Shown here: piece after piece, positions 49,128 through 56,458 of the stretch
Position numbering within the stretch: the first letter of the stretch is position 1
Layout of the letters: each line of letters opens with the position of its first letter
Assembly: GCA_963457665.1 (NCBI GenBank)
Contig: OY735202.1
Span: forward strand, 50,584,781 to 50,648,780
Source: Thysanoteuthis rhombus
Taxonomy: Eukaryota > Mollusca > Cephalopoda > Oegopsida > Thysanoteuthidae
Direction: 5' to 3'
Length of the DNA stretch: 64,000 bases
Notes under the pieces: generated by a model
Told to the model about the DNA's origin: nothing
Seen by the model: the letters and a program-made list of their open reading frames with translations, nothing else
Database searches by the model: none
Translations under genes and position numbers: made by a program

Positions 49128-51373
49128 ATCTGTTCCTGTCAAATTTTTCTGTAGAACGAGATTAAATCAAATCATAGGTAGATGACGTTACGGCATTTTG
49201 AGAAAAAAAAATCTGTTTCGATTGTTGCTATTAACTACATCATAAACAACTTCTTTTGTTTTCTTATTTTATCGACCCCAATTTGAAGATTTATATTCTC
49301 TTATTTCCTATTTTTTTAACAGTTTTTTTTTCTTGCAATTTGTTTTTTTTTTCATAGGAAAAGAATGTATGAGTAATAATTTCCCATCATCTTGGAATAG
49401 ATGTTCTCACTTTTTATTTATAGCTATTGAATATCGAAATTCTCATAAGCCATAGATTCGTATAATGGTCGGAAAATTATTTTACATGACAATTATGGCA
49501 GACTGATCCACTCACTGCAAACTCCAACCTCTTCCAAAGATGTACATTTTTAACTGCCATATCCTATTTCTTTAAATCCAGTAGTTTTATTACGTCATTT
49601 GAATATGTATAAAATTCTATTTTACCACGTTATCTGCATGAAAATATATCAATACAGTGAAAATAAATTAATGATTAGTATTGAAAAAATACTATTTAGC
49701 TGTCAGTTATTCAGTCAATCAGGTCTTGACAATAAACATATGAGCACAGTTTATTGTAGTGTTCCGAATGTAAATAATGAAATTGAAAAATCAAAAACTT
49801 TTGAGCTAGTAAAAACACTGATTTACTGTCTTCGTTTGTATTTATTTTTAGAATTATGGTAAATACTCATACCAACTTACTAGTGCTGCAGTTTGAGGAT
49901 GTTGAATGGAATTACGACTTGGAAAATGATAGTCTTCCCCCGCCTATCAAGTACGGCTCCTTCTCAGATGCACCAATCCAGAAAAGGACATATTCATACG
50001 TGAGGGCCAAGAGAATGGAAAGAGTTGGTGCTTCCAACACAAAGATTCTACAAAACACCCACTCTAAAGGAGGTACGTGTTGTGCATCCCCAAATGAACA
50101 TGGCATAGAAAAGCGCCGTGTCACTCACAATGTCTGCCACGAAATACAACAACTGGATCATAGTGCAAGACTGTTGAGCGCCAAAAGTCTTGCTAAAGCT
50201 AGGTTCATTCAACAATTTGGAATCCTTTACAATAATCAGAAAAGTGCTGGCTCGCCTAAACGGTCGAACAGAAGCTCCCAGTCTTATCGTAGTTTTATCA
50301 CAAGTCATAGTGCGAAAACTGGCTACAGCTCGGCAATGGGAATGACAGATATTCCATGTAGTACGAAGTTGAAGGATGATTTTAAAGCTCAAGAGCTCAA
50401 CCATTTCACTGGCGAAGATGTTGTACCGAGCTTTAAGCGGAGATCGTCTTGGGCATTCGACAAGCCTAAGGTAACAAGAGAAAAAGATGCTTCTTTGTCT
50501 GAGACGAAAGATTTGCTCAGGTCCCAAATTAGAGTCAAAGGTGAGGTAAAAGTTCCGAGTTTTATTTATGAAACAATGAAGGCTTATCATAAAGAAAGAA
50601 AATGTCCAGATGACAGTGAATCATTTGAGAGCAGGAGACGACCCCTCTCTTCGCCAGGCAAAATTGATGTTAGAACCAAAGTTTGGATCAACCATCTGCA
50701 GTTAGCACAATTGAAAGATAAAGAGTTGGAGCAAACAGACACTCACTCTACAAAGCATGCGGAAGGAATAGTTGATGACAATAATAATGCTAAATCTAAA
50801 AAATCGATTACAACAAAACACATGACTTGTTACGCTCAAACAGAATCCAACCAGAAGATGTTAACCTCTGAGATAAAGTCAACCCTTCCAAATGGATGGA
50901 CATCGCAACCTGCGTCAACATTCTGGTCAACAGATGACGAGTCGCATATTATCAGAAATCGACCGCATACAACCTTCACCGTTGAGAGAATCTCTGGTCG
51001 GAACCCGACGTCCACAAAGAGGATTTCGTCGTCAGCTCCAAACATACGAGAACCTCTCAAACTGGTCCAGTCAAGTGACTACTCAGAGAAAGTAGCCAGG
51101 TTCCGGATTGAGCGGAGAGCGACACGTCAGAGACAATTGAAAGAAATGCCACACGGCAAAGTGACCCCTTTCAACGATCCGATGAGAAGTCACATAAATT
51201 TCTATCTGAGAACACAAGAAGAGGAAGAAGAAGTGATCAATCAAATGCAGGAGTGTGAAAGAGTGAAAAAGCTTCAAAAACAAGAGCAACGAGCGCAACA
51301 CAAGGAAAAACAGCAAAACCTTTGGTTGGAGTTCATTAAATGTGATGCAAAATTAATAGAAGACTCTTGCTAG
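20583..51373 (+). CDS. FBXW10: FBXW10-like F-box/WD40 repeat protein, nine coding exons
   Basis: Coding exons are 20583-21222, 25259-25623 (or from 25229), 32379-32618, 34254-34453, 36490-36611, 38697-38845, 46296-46438, 48504-48662 and 49852-51373. All proposed introns begin GT and end AG, the phases agree, and the total is 3540 nt (1179 residues plus stop). Domain order: N-terminal region with paired cysteines (C54, C58, C66, C69), F-box at about residues 280-325, linker with a conserved EERN-CG-YNV pattern, about seven WD40 blades (about 420-690), then a long charged tail. Order and local residues match vertebrate FBXW10 from memory, for example the AFKHPK segment followed by a TGSNDGRIRIWN blade. 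The family's presumed role is to bind SKP1 through the F-box and hold a ubiquitination substrate on the WD40 propeller; the substrate is unknown. An acceptor AG lies just before the first ATG, so the 5' UTR probably includes an upstream exon. The exon joins are inferred and no transcript was seen. Confidence 0.9.
23090..24570 (+). repeat. Minisatellite array (~45 bp unit) in FBXW10-like intron 1
   Basis: From about 23560 to 24100 and again at 24420-24565, units share TTTTAGGGGTCAAAATC, a GAGGGAA-like block and a T-rich run. A segment at 24100-24415 interrupts the array. A TCAGACAAAAATA block occurs at both about 24400 and 24580. Upstream, 23100-23300 carries CCGTCTGTCCGTCTGTC and a GTGTTAGACTC block. 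The same composition precedes the 6.7 kb array, suggesting one transposon family. Confidence 0.6.
25259..25623 (+). CDS. FBXW10: FBXW10-like coding exon 2: F-box
   Basis: The exon encodes residues 214-335. The first ~60 residues are polar. The F-box follows, beginning near YKDFIYCLPAHLAKYILSLL and continuing through a helix with SQKWRLLTKEV, the usual LP...L...IL..LD...L.....VS..W pattern. Two in-frame acceptors are possible: AG at 25257-25258, or AG at 25227-25228, which has the stronger pyrimidine tract and would add ten residues. The donor is CAG|GTAGGA at 25624, and the exon ends in phase 0. Confidence 0.88.
26566..26640 (+). mobile_element. hAT-like terminus fragment
   Basis: CGGGGCTTCTCAAACTTTTT followed by TGACCCTTTTTA and GTGACCCCTCACTC resembles the start of hAT-type MITEs (CAGNGNTTCTCAA). 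No partner end was found nearby. Confidence 0.35.
27928..28310 (+). repeat. R1 interspersed repeat in intron 2
   Basis: It has GGTCTGGTCAGTCCTCCAAT, TGATCAGT, AAGGAGTAAATGTTGAAATT, AGCTCCATTGGTGCAACCTG and AACTGAAGAAACCTAT in the R1 order. Confidence 0.65.
28782..28998. mobile_element. hAT-type MITE with perfect 8 bp target duplication
   Basis: The left end CAGTGGTTTTTAATC and the right end GGTTAAGAACCACTG are inverted repeats. Both flanks carry CTTTAAAA (28774-28781 and 28999-29006), the 8 bp duplication expected for hAT transposition. The 217 bp interior is non-coding, so it was mobilised in trans. It lies in intron 2 of the FBXW10-like gene. Confidence 0.85.
29375..29462. repeat. (TA)n microsatellite
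   Basis: ATATATGAGCT is repeated twice, followed by ~65 bp of pure TA dinucleotide. Confidence 0.95.
29590..29830 (+). promoter_or_regulatory. TATA-box-like region, possible solo LTR remnant
   Basis: CTCTATAAAAGCCCTGG is followed by a (CT)n tract (29675-29698), GATCGG...CCGATC inverted motifs and a GC-richer stretch. This layout resembles the promoter half of an LTR. No second LTR or coding region was found, so it is only a candidate fossil inside intron 2. Confidence 0.3.
31800..32260 (-). repeat. R1 interspersed repeat just upstream of coding exon 3
   Basis: An inverted, nearly complete R1 copy: AGGTTTCTTCAGTTTCTAG and CCAATGGAGCTAGAGGGCTT, CACCCCAGATAATTTTTAGT, TGATCACCTC motifs, and TTTCTATTGAGTGACTGACC at the right end. 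It ends ~120 bp before exon 3. Confidence 0.65.
32379..32618 (+). CDS. FBXW10: FBXW10-like coding exon 3: linker before the propeller
   Basis: The acceptor TTTTTGCCCAG ends at 32378 and the donor TGG|GTAATT starts at 32619. The exon encodes 80 residues (336-415) and is phase 0 at both ends. It starts GSSSHGVNPVYAKDIDVPVP and ends near EERNIYCGAYNVMVLKNVW. The EERN-x2-CG-x-YNV pattern and the terminal tryptophan match the same position in vertebrate FBXW10, which supports the exon ends. It links the F-box to the WD40 domain. Confidence 0.88.
32688..32990. repeat. Inverted duplication of protein-like sequence in intron 3
   Basis: The + arm (about 32688-32780) and - arm (about 32888-32990) are about three quarters identical over ~90 nt. 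Read in the same sense they encode similar peptides, KLIVVKDDTIYYINVFCR and KQIVVKNETIYYFNMFYR. The - strand frame continues to 33259 (124 codons). No family is recognised. It is probably a transposon or retrocopy piece duplicated head to head, and the pre-mRNA could fold here. Confidence 0.55.
33435..33660 (+). repeat. R2 interspersed repeat
   Basis: GGATCAATAAGTCTATAGCC, CAGTTATAAGCTGAATTA, TATCACTGTATAACTTCC and GTGATTGATATT blocks in the same order as at 37385. Confidence 0.55.
34254..34453 (+). CDS. FBXW10: FBXW10-like coding exon 4: first WD40 blades
   Basis: The exon encodes residues 416-481 plus two bases. It includes RVIHTDGGELVALGSKDRKV, a GHAGSIKCV start of a WD repeat and the LSGSYDTSIR strand end. 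The donor GTAAAT is at 34454. Two AGs lie close together at the acceptor, CAG ending at 34249 and GAG ending at 34253. Only the second keeps the frame with the preceding exon as drawn and gives the family-like W-D-x-x-RVIH junction, so it was chosen although the first looks like the stronger site. Confidence 0.85.
34690..34990. repeat. R3 repeat, an inverted pair in intron 4
   Basis: An inverted fragment (34692-34740, AAGAGTTGTTCGGACTTTTG) faces a + copy (34868-34990: GATCAGCC, AAAACAAAAACAACGCAAAG, CCCGAACAACT, GACTCTTCTCAAAATCATAG). Related copies lie at 36238, 38930 and 63370. Confidence 0.5.
35455..35670 (+). repeat. Dispersed repeat, copy 2 of the pair with 1-235
   Basis: It retains TAGCACTAATGCTAAGAGA, GTCACTCGCCTATTCAC, CTTGTCTCCTGCCTTGTC, CCAATCAAAAG and CCATCGACTTATAAAAGA. 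The CCAAT and TATA-like motifs near its end make an LTR possible, but no internal region was found. Confidence 0.5.
36238..36365 (+). repeat. R3 repeat
   Basis: GTAGAAGGGATCAGCCGAAA, ACAACAACAAAAACAC, CTGAACAACTCTTAG and GACTCTTCTC in the R3 order, ending ~125 bp before coding exon 5. Confidence 0.5.
36490..36611 (+). CDS. FBXW10: FBXW10-like coding exon 5: WD40 blade
   Basis: A short exon with acceptor TTTTCTCAG ending at 36489 and donor AAAG|GTCAAC at 36612. It encodes about 40 residues (483-522) with CWSIDTGQCLRIFHGHRDTV and LASGSKDGSCK, one WD repeat with its GH and SKD turn. Phases 2 in and 1 out fit its neighbours exactly. Confidence 0.87.
37385..37700 (+). repeat. R2 repeat, two copies in tandem
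   Basis: One copy starts near 37390 (GGGGATCAATAAGTCCGTG) and a second near 37595 (GGATCAATTAGTCCATGGCC). Both continue with TTATTA-CTGAATTTTGA and TAATSTTT-type blocks. Confidence 0.55.
38107..38634. mobile_element. hAT-like element ending 62 bp before coding exon 6
   Basis: The left end CAGTGATTCTCAAA and right end TTCTGAGAATCACTG are inverted repeats typical of hAT MITEs. Flanking 8-mers do not match, so the target duplication is decayed or the borders are slightly wrong. No transposase is recognised in the 528 bp. Confidence 0.5.
38697..38845 (+). CDS. FBXW10: FBXW10-like coding exon 6: WD40 blade
   Basis: The acceptor CTCTTTAG ends at 38696 and the donor AAA|GTAAGC is at 38846. Residues 524-572 include VWNLETGKCLQTFRHNTPVH and LSGCDGGIVNVWHKDTGRL. 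It is one WD repeat, ends in phase 0, and lies 62 bp downstream of a hAT-like element. The next intron is the longest in the gene and holds the LTR-element nest. Confidence 0.88.
38930..39060 (-). repeat. R3 repeat
   Basis: ACTGTCTATAGTTTTGAGAA, GGTCATGAAGATTCAAAGAG and TTCTTCAGACGTTTGAGCTC are inverse R3 blocks. Confidence 0.45.
39390..42190 (+). mobile_element. Ty3/Gypsy pol fossil (RNase H and integrase part), interrupted by a LINE
   Basis: Sequence similar to Gypsy RNase H (39390-39720) and to the integrase zinc-binding and catalytic core (39750-40443) is recognisable on the + strand. Examples are LKPYFHKRKELSF and VHVDFVGPFMGHMFSIVVDA. More integrase-like sequence continues after the LINE at 42045-42190. 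The element is broken with many breaks, has no recognisable gag or LTRs here, and is truncated at both ends. It is old, predates the LINE insertion, and lies in intron 6 of the FBXW10-like gene. Confidence 0.8.
40451..42044 (+). mobile_element. LINE (RTE-like non-LTR element), 5' truncated with inverted 5' part
   Basis: The 5' segment lies on the - strand (40451-41142) and carries reverse transcriptase N-terminal blocks KGKASGPDNI, LLYKKG and AAFIDF. The 3' segment lies on the + strand (41143-42044) with CLEMIFRRLDWE, a changed FADD box (FIDD), YIYLGQRISMKPSKEEEIK and KWQWAGHVARMADN, ending in a (GAT)n(GGT)n tail. The outer end of the inverted segment and the start of the 3' segment are nearly adjacent in family order, with only a few codons lost. 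CTGTCCC flanks both ends (40444-40450 and 42045-42051). This is the known twin-priming signature of LINE insertion. Both segments carry inactivating changes. Clade assignment (RTE-like) is tentative. Confidence 0.85.
42289..42468 (+). repeat. 5' LTR of the Gypsy fossil
   Basis: It begins TGTGGTAGATCGT, as does the 3' LTR. Shared blocks are ATTATCTCCC, CTCCTAGAGTGAAGG, GCGCCAGTTTTGTAGTTTAA and CTTGTTCTT. It ends in CA. Confidence 0.8.
45534..45723 (+). repeat. 3' LTR of the Gypsy fossil
   Basis: It begins TGTGGTAGATCGT and shares ATTATCTCCC, CTCCTTGAGTGAAGG, GCGCCAGTTTTATAGTTTAA and CTTGTTCTC with the 5' LTR. It ends near CA at 45723. Confidence 0.8.
46100..46150. repeat. (GT)n(GA)n microsatellite
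   Basis: A compound GT then GA tract in intron 7. Confidence 0.9.
46296..46438 (+). CDS. FBXW10: FBXW10-like coding exon 7: WD40 blade
   Basis: The acceptor TCATTCCAG ends at 46295 and the donor AA|GTAGGG is at 46439. Residues 573-619 include KLTGHTGPITSIEYDRWHIV and TGSTDKYAMVWSSLGDHVRC, then AFKHPK across the junction. The GH, STD and VW positions mark a canonical WD repeat, and HPK is retained in vertebrate FBXW10. Confidence 0.88.
47134..48136. other. Intron 7 open frames, unassigned
   Basis: A + frame (47134-47526) and a - frame (47942-48136, beginning MTCRQIPTLIPVGWL) are open but show no recognisable domain. They are listed only because this ~1 kb otherwise lacks features. Chance or transposon remnants are more likely than genes. 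Confidence 0.2.
48504..48662 (+). CDS. FBXW10: FBXW10-like coding exon 8: WD40 blade
   Basis: The acceptor TTTATCTCCAG ends at 48503 and the donor ACAG|GTACAA is at 48663. Residues 621-672 include EVQCVNLVYVRVITGSNDGR, IRIWNLLTGQC and SDPILHLIPIGNR. This is a WD repeat with its SND turn and IW end, followed by the strand that leads into the last blade. Confidence 0.87.
49071..49127. repeat. (GT)n(GA)n microsatellite
   Basis: A compound GT then GA tract in intron 8. Confidence 0.95.
49852..51373 (+). CDS. FBXW10: FBXW10-like last coding exon: closing blade and long charged tail
   Basis: The acceptor TTTTTAG ends at 49851 and the TAG stop is at 51371-51373. The exon starts by completing an Arg codon, then IMVNTHTNLLVLQFEDVEWN, which closes the propeller. 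The remaining ~480 residues are polar and basic, rich in Ser, Lys, Arg and Gln, and look largely disordered. Near the C terminus a Glu-rich stretch (EEEEEVINQMQECERVKKLQ) may form a helix or coiled coil. A shorter variable tail is known in vertebrate FBXW10; no domain is recognised here. The 1.5 kb open frame in AT-rich DNA is strong evidence of coding selection. Confidence 0.9.
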
Positions 51374-51915
51374 AAAAGTAATTCGCAAAATGGCACCAGA
51401 CTTTTAATTTCTGAATCATGGGTTCATCGAAAAATATCAAAACTTTCTAGTGACCCTATAGCTAAGGGTAATTGTTTCTGCAATAGTTTATCGCTGCAAA
51501 ACTGATTACTATCGGAAAGAGTCCTGGTTCAAAATTGGTATTTTCCTCTTTCCAAATGAGTGCGGCACAAGTCTTTCTAATGAAACAGTTGGAATAGAAA
51601 CTTGGATTTCTCTACAACTGAGCCATACTTGCAATTCTATTGGCTCCAGCTCACTCTACTTTGATTAAAATGAATTTCTAGTGGAAGTATGTACAGATGC
51701 TCATTGGGCTATACATGAACACCATTTGTAGTGGCTCGAAACAGAATTTCCACTTGACACCTAAGATCATTGTTTGGTTCCAGATGAGAGAATATCGAAT
51801 GCTGCTTTTCGATATTCGTTGATCTTCCCCTCAGAGATTGACGCTTCACAATCTTACAACTTGTTTACTGTCAATAAATTCATTTATTAACAAATAAAGT
51901 TTGACGTTTATAATT
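51374..51915 (+). terminator. FBXW10-like 3' UTR with two poly(A) signals
   Basis: After the stop there are ~500 bp without long frames. Two AATAAA hexamers lie at 51873-51878 and 51893-51898, suggesting cleavage around 51900-51920. The exact site is inferred. Confidence 0.6.
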
Positions 51916-51971
51916 TCTATCTGCATCAATCACTGACCAATCATCTATAAATGAGAACAACAGTCCATGAC

Positions 51972-51994
51972 ATATATATATATATATATATATG
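51972..51994. repeat. (TA)n microsatellite
   Basis: A short TA tract between the poly(A) signals and the fold-back MITE. Confidence 0.9.
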
Positions 51995-52037
51995 TCTTGA
52001 GAATTGGATATATGATCCAACAGAGTGATTGTAAATT

Positions 52038-52206
52038 GCGTTATATTATATTGAAATTCTTATTTGAAATGATCTCCCGTTATCACACAGTGGATCTATC
52101 ATTTGGCCCAGACAACGTAATTTAATTGTTTATCCTATTTACGTTGTCCAGGTAAAAAGGTACATTCACCGTGTGACATCGAGAGATGTTTCAATATTAT
52201 ATAACG

Positions 52207-52207
<1 letters not shown>
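52038..52207. mobile_element. Fold-back MITE (~170 bp imperfect palindrome)
   Basis: The left arm from GCGTTATATTATATTGAAA to CAGACAACGTAA and the right arm from TTACGTTGTCCAGG to TTTCAATATTATATAACGC are inverted repeats of 70-80 nt with a ~17 nt centre. Related left-arm sequences recur at 55960-56045 and 56262-56345. It lies ~130 bp beyond the predicted poly(A) site and is flanked by TA tracts on both sides. Confidence 0.65.

Positions 52208-52208
<1 letters not shown>

Positions 52209-52259
<51 letters not shown>
52209..52259. repeat. (TA)n microsatellite
   Basis: About 25 TA dinucleotides directly following the fold-back MITE. Confidence 0.95.
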
Positions 52260-52262
<3 letters not shown>

Positions 52263-52309
52263 CTTCATTGTCATCTGGCTTTTCCACCCTTTACTCAATA
52301 CACAGTGGT

Positions 52310-52760
52310 ATATGAGAAATTATCATTATTATACACTGATTTATTAGGATTAGTGGCTTGATCATGCTATAGCTTCAACATTTCGGCCATAGGGCCTCCC
52401 GGTTTTCTCCATGTATCTGTCGTATCAGATAAACTCATGAGCATTTCAAACCGAACGTTTTATCTACTGTAGTAGATGAGGAATTATCATTGTTGTACTC
52501 TGATCTATTTAGACTGGAGTCTTCATATTGGTTGTTGTTATAGTCACACCGTTTCGGCCAGCCATGTATCTGTCGTGTTCGATAAACTTATGAGAATTTC
52601 AAACTGAATTCTCATTCAACCTACGAAGGTAGATGAGGAATTATAATCATGGATTGATGTATTCGGATTTGTGTCGGGTTGGTGCTGTCGAGCCTCCTTT
52701 CGGTATTTGTCGTATTCAGTAACGAACCGGGAATTTCAAACCGACCAGAGAAGAACAAAA
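52310..52760 (+). repeat. Three tandem ~160 bp repeat units
   Basis: Each unit has GATGAGGAATTATCAT or a variant, an ACTCTGATYTATT block, TTTCGGCCA, TGTATCTGTCGTRTYCGATA and AATTTCAAACYGAA. Units start near 52310, 52474 and 52630; the third is shorter and more diverged. An inverse copy lies at 63020-63190. Confidence 0.7.
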
Positions 52761-52784
52761 AATGGGTTTGAAGCTCTAAAATTC

Positions 52785-52870
52785 TACCACCTTATTACCC
52801 AAGTGGATAAAAAAACGTTGTATCCAATAACCTGGAAGTCGTGAGTTCAATCTATGGGGCAGACAGTCAT
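52785..52870 (+). repeat. tRNA-derived SINE head
   Basis: TTACCCAAGTGGATAA resembles box A and GTGAGTTCAATCTATGG box B, spaced ~45 nt apart. The body downstream is unassigned. Confidence 0.4.
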
Positions 52871-52879
52871 ATATACACA

Positions 52880-54551
52880 GGTTTATGAGAAGAAAATTGA
52901 AACAAGCGCCATCGCCAGGGTGAAATTAATTATCATGGTATGCTGATGGCCGAATAGAAATTAACACAGTATGAGAACCTTTGATTAAGGTTGTGCGCAG
53001 TTAGTGATGCTATATTGTGTAACGTACCGGATATGAAATGATTAGGGACACTCGTCAATGCTACAGGTGAGGCCCTTGTTGAGGGCTGGGGAGACGAGTG
53101 GAAATCTATGACGTGGTTCGGTCGATTTCTTGTTAGTTTAAATGTATTTGCGTTGTTGCTTTCTATTATATTATCGGATCTGATTTGGGTTTCATTCTTC
53201 TTTCATATACTGCGACTTTGATGAAAAAAAAAAAACGTTGACTAGTTGAAAAACGAAGTCAGTTTTCAGATGTGTCTACACATCTCTATAGGAGGCTTTT
53301 CGGTCGGTCTGTCCTAAATATGTTGAACAACGGAAAGAGGAAGGTTAGTGATTTATGTTTTATATACCAGCTGCTATTATATTATAAGAGGTCTCATCTC
53401 ATTGATAGATAAAGTATCAAGCGTGTTGCCAAATGTCGTTTGTGATCAAAAAACTAAAATTGTCTGCAAAAATAGCTAAACTTTTCGATTTCCAGCTGAA
53501 AATGTTATATAAACGCATTTAAAGCCTACTTATAATGTAAATAACTATACTCTTAGACCCCAGGACAAATTATTGATAAAAATTCTACACTTTGATTTAA
53601 ACATATTGATTTTTTTTAATAGCCAGATTTCTGGGTGACCCACCCTCCCTTTCCTTTTCCTCCCCCTGCTACTACTACAACTATCCTACAACTACTTAGT
53701 TTAGAATCCCGTTGACATCAGAAATCACAGATATGGACGTATCGTTCAATTTATGGTTCTTGTTGAATATGAATAACTTTTTGTTTATTCGACCTCCTCA
53801 GAGTACTCTCCGGGGAAACTGATCTTTTCTTTAAAGACGTGAGTGGGTGCTGTTATTGTTTGTATCAATCAAATTTCTTTATAGTCATAATCTGTCAAAC
53901 AAACATACTGATTTACGATCGTTTCTACCCATCGTTGTCAAAAGGCTGTGTCTAGCTAGAAATATTGAGTTCAACTGACCGTGACTTCTGTGAAAGGGGG
54001 AGGGCAGTAACACGGGGGAGGGGGCGGTTACTGGCGAACTATTTTGATCTCTATACGAATTTCTATTCATTGGCTCTATTTGGTGACGGGTCTCTCGACA
54101 CGTCCTGAAGTCACAAGATGACACCTCTTTCATCGCTACTCAAATTCTTATCAACTTTTGTTTATGAATCATGTATTCGACGGACAATTCGTCATTGATA
54201 TTTTGATAAAACAAACATATATTCCAATCAGGATGTTTTGAATTGAATCTATTTTCATCTTCATCGTATTTTCATTAGTTAGATAAAATTCCTTACTTCC
54301 GATATTTCGATTTTAGCTAAATGAATATTATTCATTTGTTTACATTCATTTTCACCTGTCCTGATACCTACTTCAGTGATAGAGAGAGGGGAGAGATAGA
54401 GTTTGAACCTTACTGGGTGCCAAACTATTGTGGCCTGGGGTCACCTTTTATCAGACTTTCACTTTTATTGAGTCAAACTGAAGTGCATTGAACTAAAATG
54501 AGAATAATACAACTGATCGAATTGTCAGATGAAAAATCTGTGAATGACAAT
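52880..54551. other. No supported gene
   Basis: Frames are short. The only notable motif is a G-rich stretch at 53996-54028 with four runs of three or more G, a possible quadruplex. Confidence 0.45.
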
Positions 54552-54996
54552 GCATCAAATCAGCATCATCATCATCACCAGTCTCTTAACGCCTGTCGTT
54601 GGACATAGACCTTCTCCAGGATTCGCCACATTTTTCTACCGTGGGCATCGCGGAGCCACTACTTCCTGAATTTGTCCAGCTCGTCTCTCCATCTGGTACT
54701 CTGTCGGTCTAGGTTGCGCATGTGATCTCTGGAGATCCGTGTGGTGAGTCGTGATGTCCATCGGTTGTCTGCCATTCTTGCGACATGGCCAGCTCATTGC
54801 CATTTGAGTTTTTTTTAATGGATTCTATGATGATGTCCCTTACTCCGTCTATTGTGTTGTCTTAAAAGAAGGGTGTACAACCAATGCATCCTCCCAGAAG
54901 TCACTTATGGAGCTGGAATATGAAACATAACCAAAAGACAGACCCGCAAATTGAGAACCATGCACATGAAAGAATTATGCTCAAAGTCGCATCAAA
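54552..54996 (-). mobile_element. LINE fragment of the same family, also with inverted 5' part
   Basis: The 3' segment is on the - strand (54560-54860), encoding pieces like the RRAGQIQ / DELDKF region and ending in a (GAT)n-type tail seen as CATCATCATCATCAC at 54563-54578. The 5' segment is on the + strand (54861-54988), with LKRRVYNQCILPEVTYGAG and RQTRKLRTM. In family order the two segments are adjacent, with about a dozen codons missing between them. GCATCAAA flanks both ends (54552-54559 and 54989-54996). This is a second twin-priming structure, severely 5' truncated and non-coding. Confidence 0.82.
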
Positions 54997-56458
54997 ATAT
55001 AACCTACTTTATTACTAAAGAGGTTTATCTTTACCATATTTTTGTTATGAATGTCAGCAACACCATAAAATAGATGTTTGTTTACATTGATGAATCGCTT
55101 CTTTCTAGTTATAATGAAATTACACAAATGACTAAAAGGAATATTTGTCATATTTTCTCTTGAAAATATTTCCTGTTCTGAAAAAAAAAAAAATCATAAA
55201 CGTAAGGCGATTCCAAACTACATTCTTGTGAGTATTCAATATTTGATTAACAAATAAATAAACAAATTATCACAAATGTTACCAATTTGCATTTTTAACT
55301 CATAAGATCAGCAACTCTCATTGTCATATGAAAGAGTTATCTTCCTTGAATTATAAATCCTTGTTTATCAAACAAGGAAGTTTGCTTTATATTTCAATGA
55401 CTAGCCGTAAAAATGACAGGATTATTTATGTACAGATAAATTATGTATTGATACAATACACTCTTTTGGCCTATTTTCTCACCATTTTGCTTTCTGCAAT
55501 ACTACATACTGGTTGGAAACAAAAAAAAAAAAGAGCAGGCAGACAAGTAAAGCTGTAATCAGCAGCAGCTGTTCGACCTGTGCCTGCAGCTTGGTTGGTT
55601 GGTAACTTGTATCATAATTTCATCCAATATTCAAGCATTATGAGGTTAACCTAAAGGATATGCTATTTACTTGCCTATCGTCAGGTTGGACATTCAAATC
55701 ATGGCAGGGTTTCATTAATTCTATATATCTACTTGCAGTAATATGATAGACACCAACTGACAAATGACAATGGCTTTTGCACGATAAGACTATTTAAATC
55801 ATCTTCTAAACATTATGAATCACAGTAATATTTTCTATCAATTTATATGAATAAACAGATAAGCAAAATAAGAAAAATAACCAATTAAACAAAAAAAAAA
55901 AAGATTGAAGAGGAAGAAAAAATTTATGTATATTATAATTATATTATTTAGAAATGGATTTATAATCCAAAAGAAATAATTATAAATGAGTTATATCACT
56001 TTGAAACAACCTCCTGTCATGACAAGGTGAATGTATAATTTGGCCTAGACAGCATAAATAGAATAAACAATTGAAGAAAATAGGGCTTCTGCATGAATCA
56101 AACCTGCGACAAAAAGGTAAGCACTTTAATACAGCATCACTCTTGCCTTTGAATTGAACTGTCACCATTAATGCAGAAGCCCAAATAATCGCTTTATTTC
56201 CAATTTTCTCATTTTGTTCAATACACTGCTATATCTCTTTAATACTTATGTGATTAGGAAATGGATTTATAATCTAACAGAAATAATTATAAATGCCTTA
56301 TATTACTTTGAAACTCTATTTGAAATGACCTTCCAATTGCTGTTCTCCTAAAATAAATGGAAGTCAAGGGTCTAGTTAAGTATTTTATTCTCCCACATAA
56401 ACTAGAACCTTTGAAAAATTTTTCCCCAAAGCACACAAATTTCTGAACAGTTCTAATG
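54997..56458. other. No supported gene; R4 repeat pieces
   Basis: Segments 55960-56045 and 56262-56345 repeat each other (GGATTTATAATC, AGAAATAATTATAAATG, TATATYACTTTGAAAC) and resemble the left arm of the fold-back MITE at 52038. GGGCTTCTGCAT near 56084 and its complement near 56172 flank a box B-like GGTTTGATTC on the - strand, probably a SINE piece. Confidence 0.45.

Noticed and set aside
50048-50590. 180-codon - strand open frame inside the last FBXW10-like exon
   Set aside because: It is antisense to a well-supported coding exon and has no recognisable domain.
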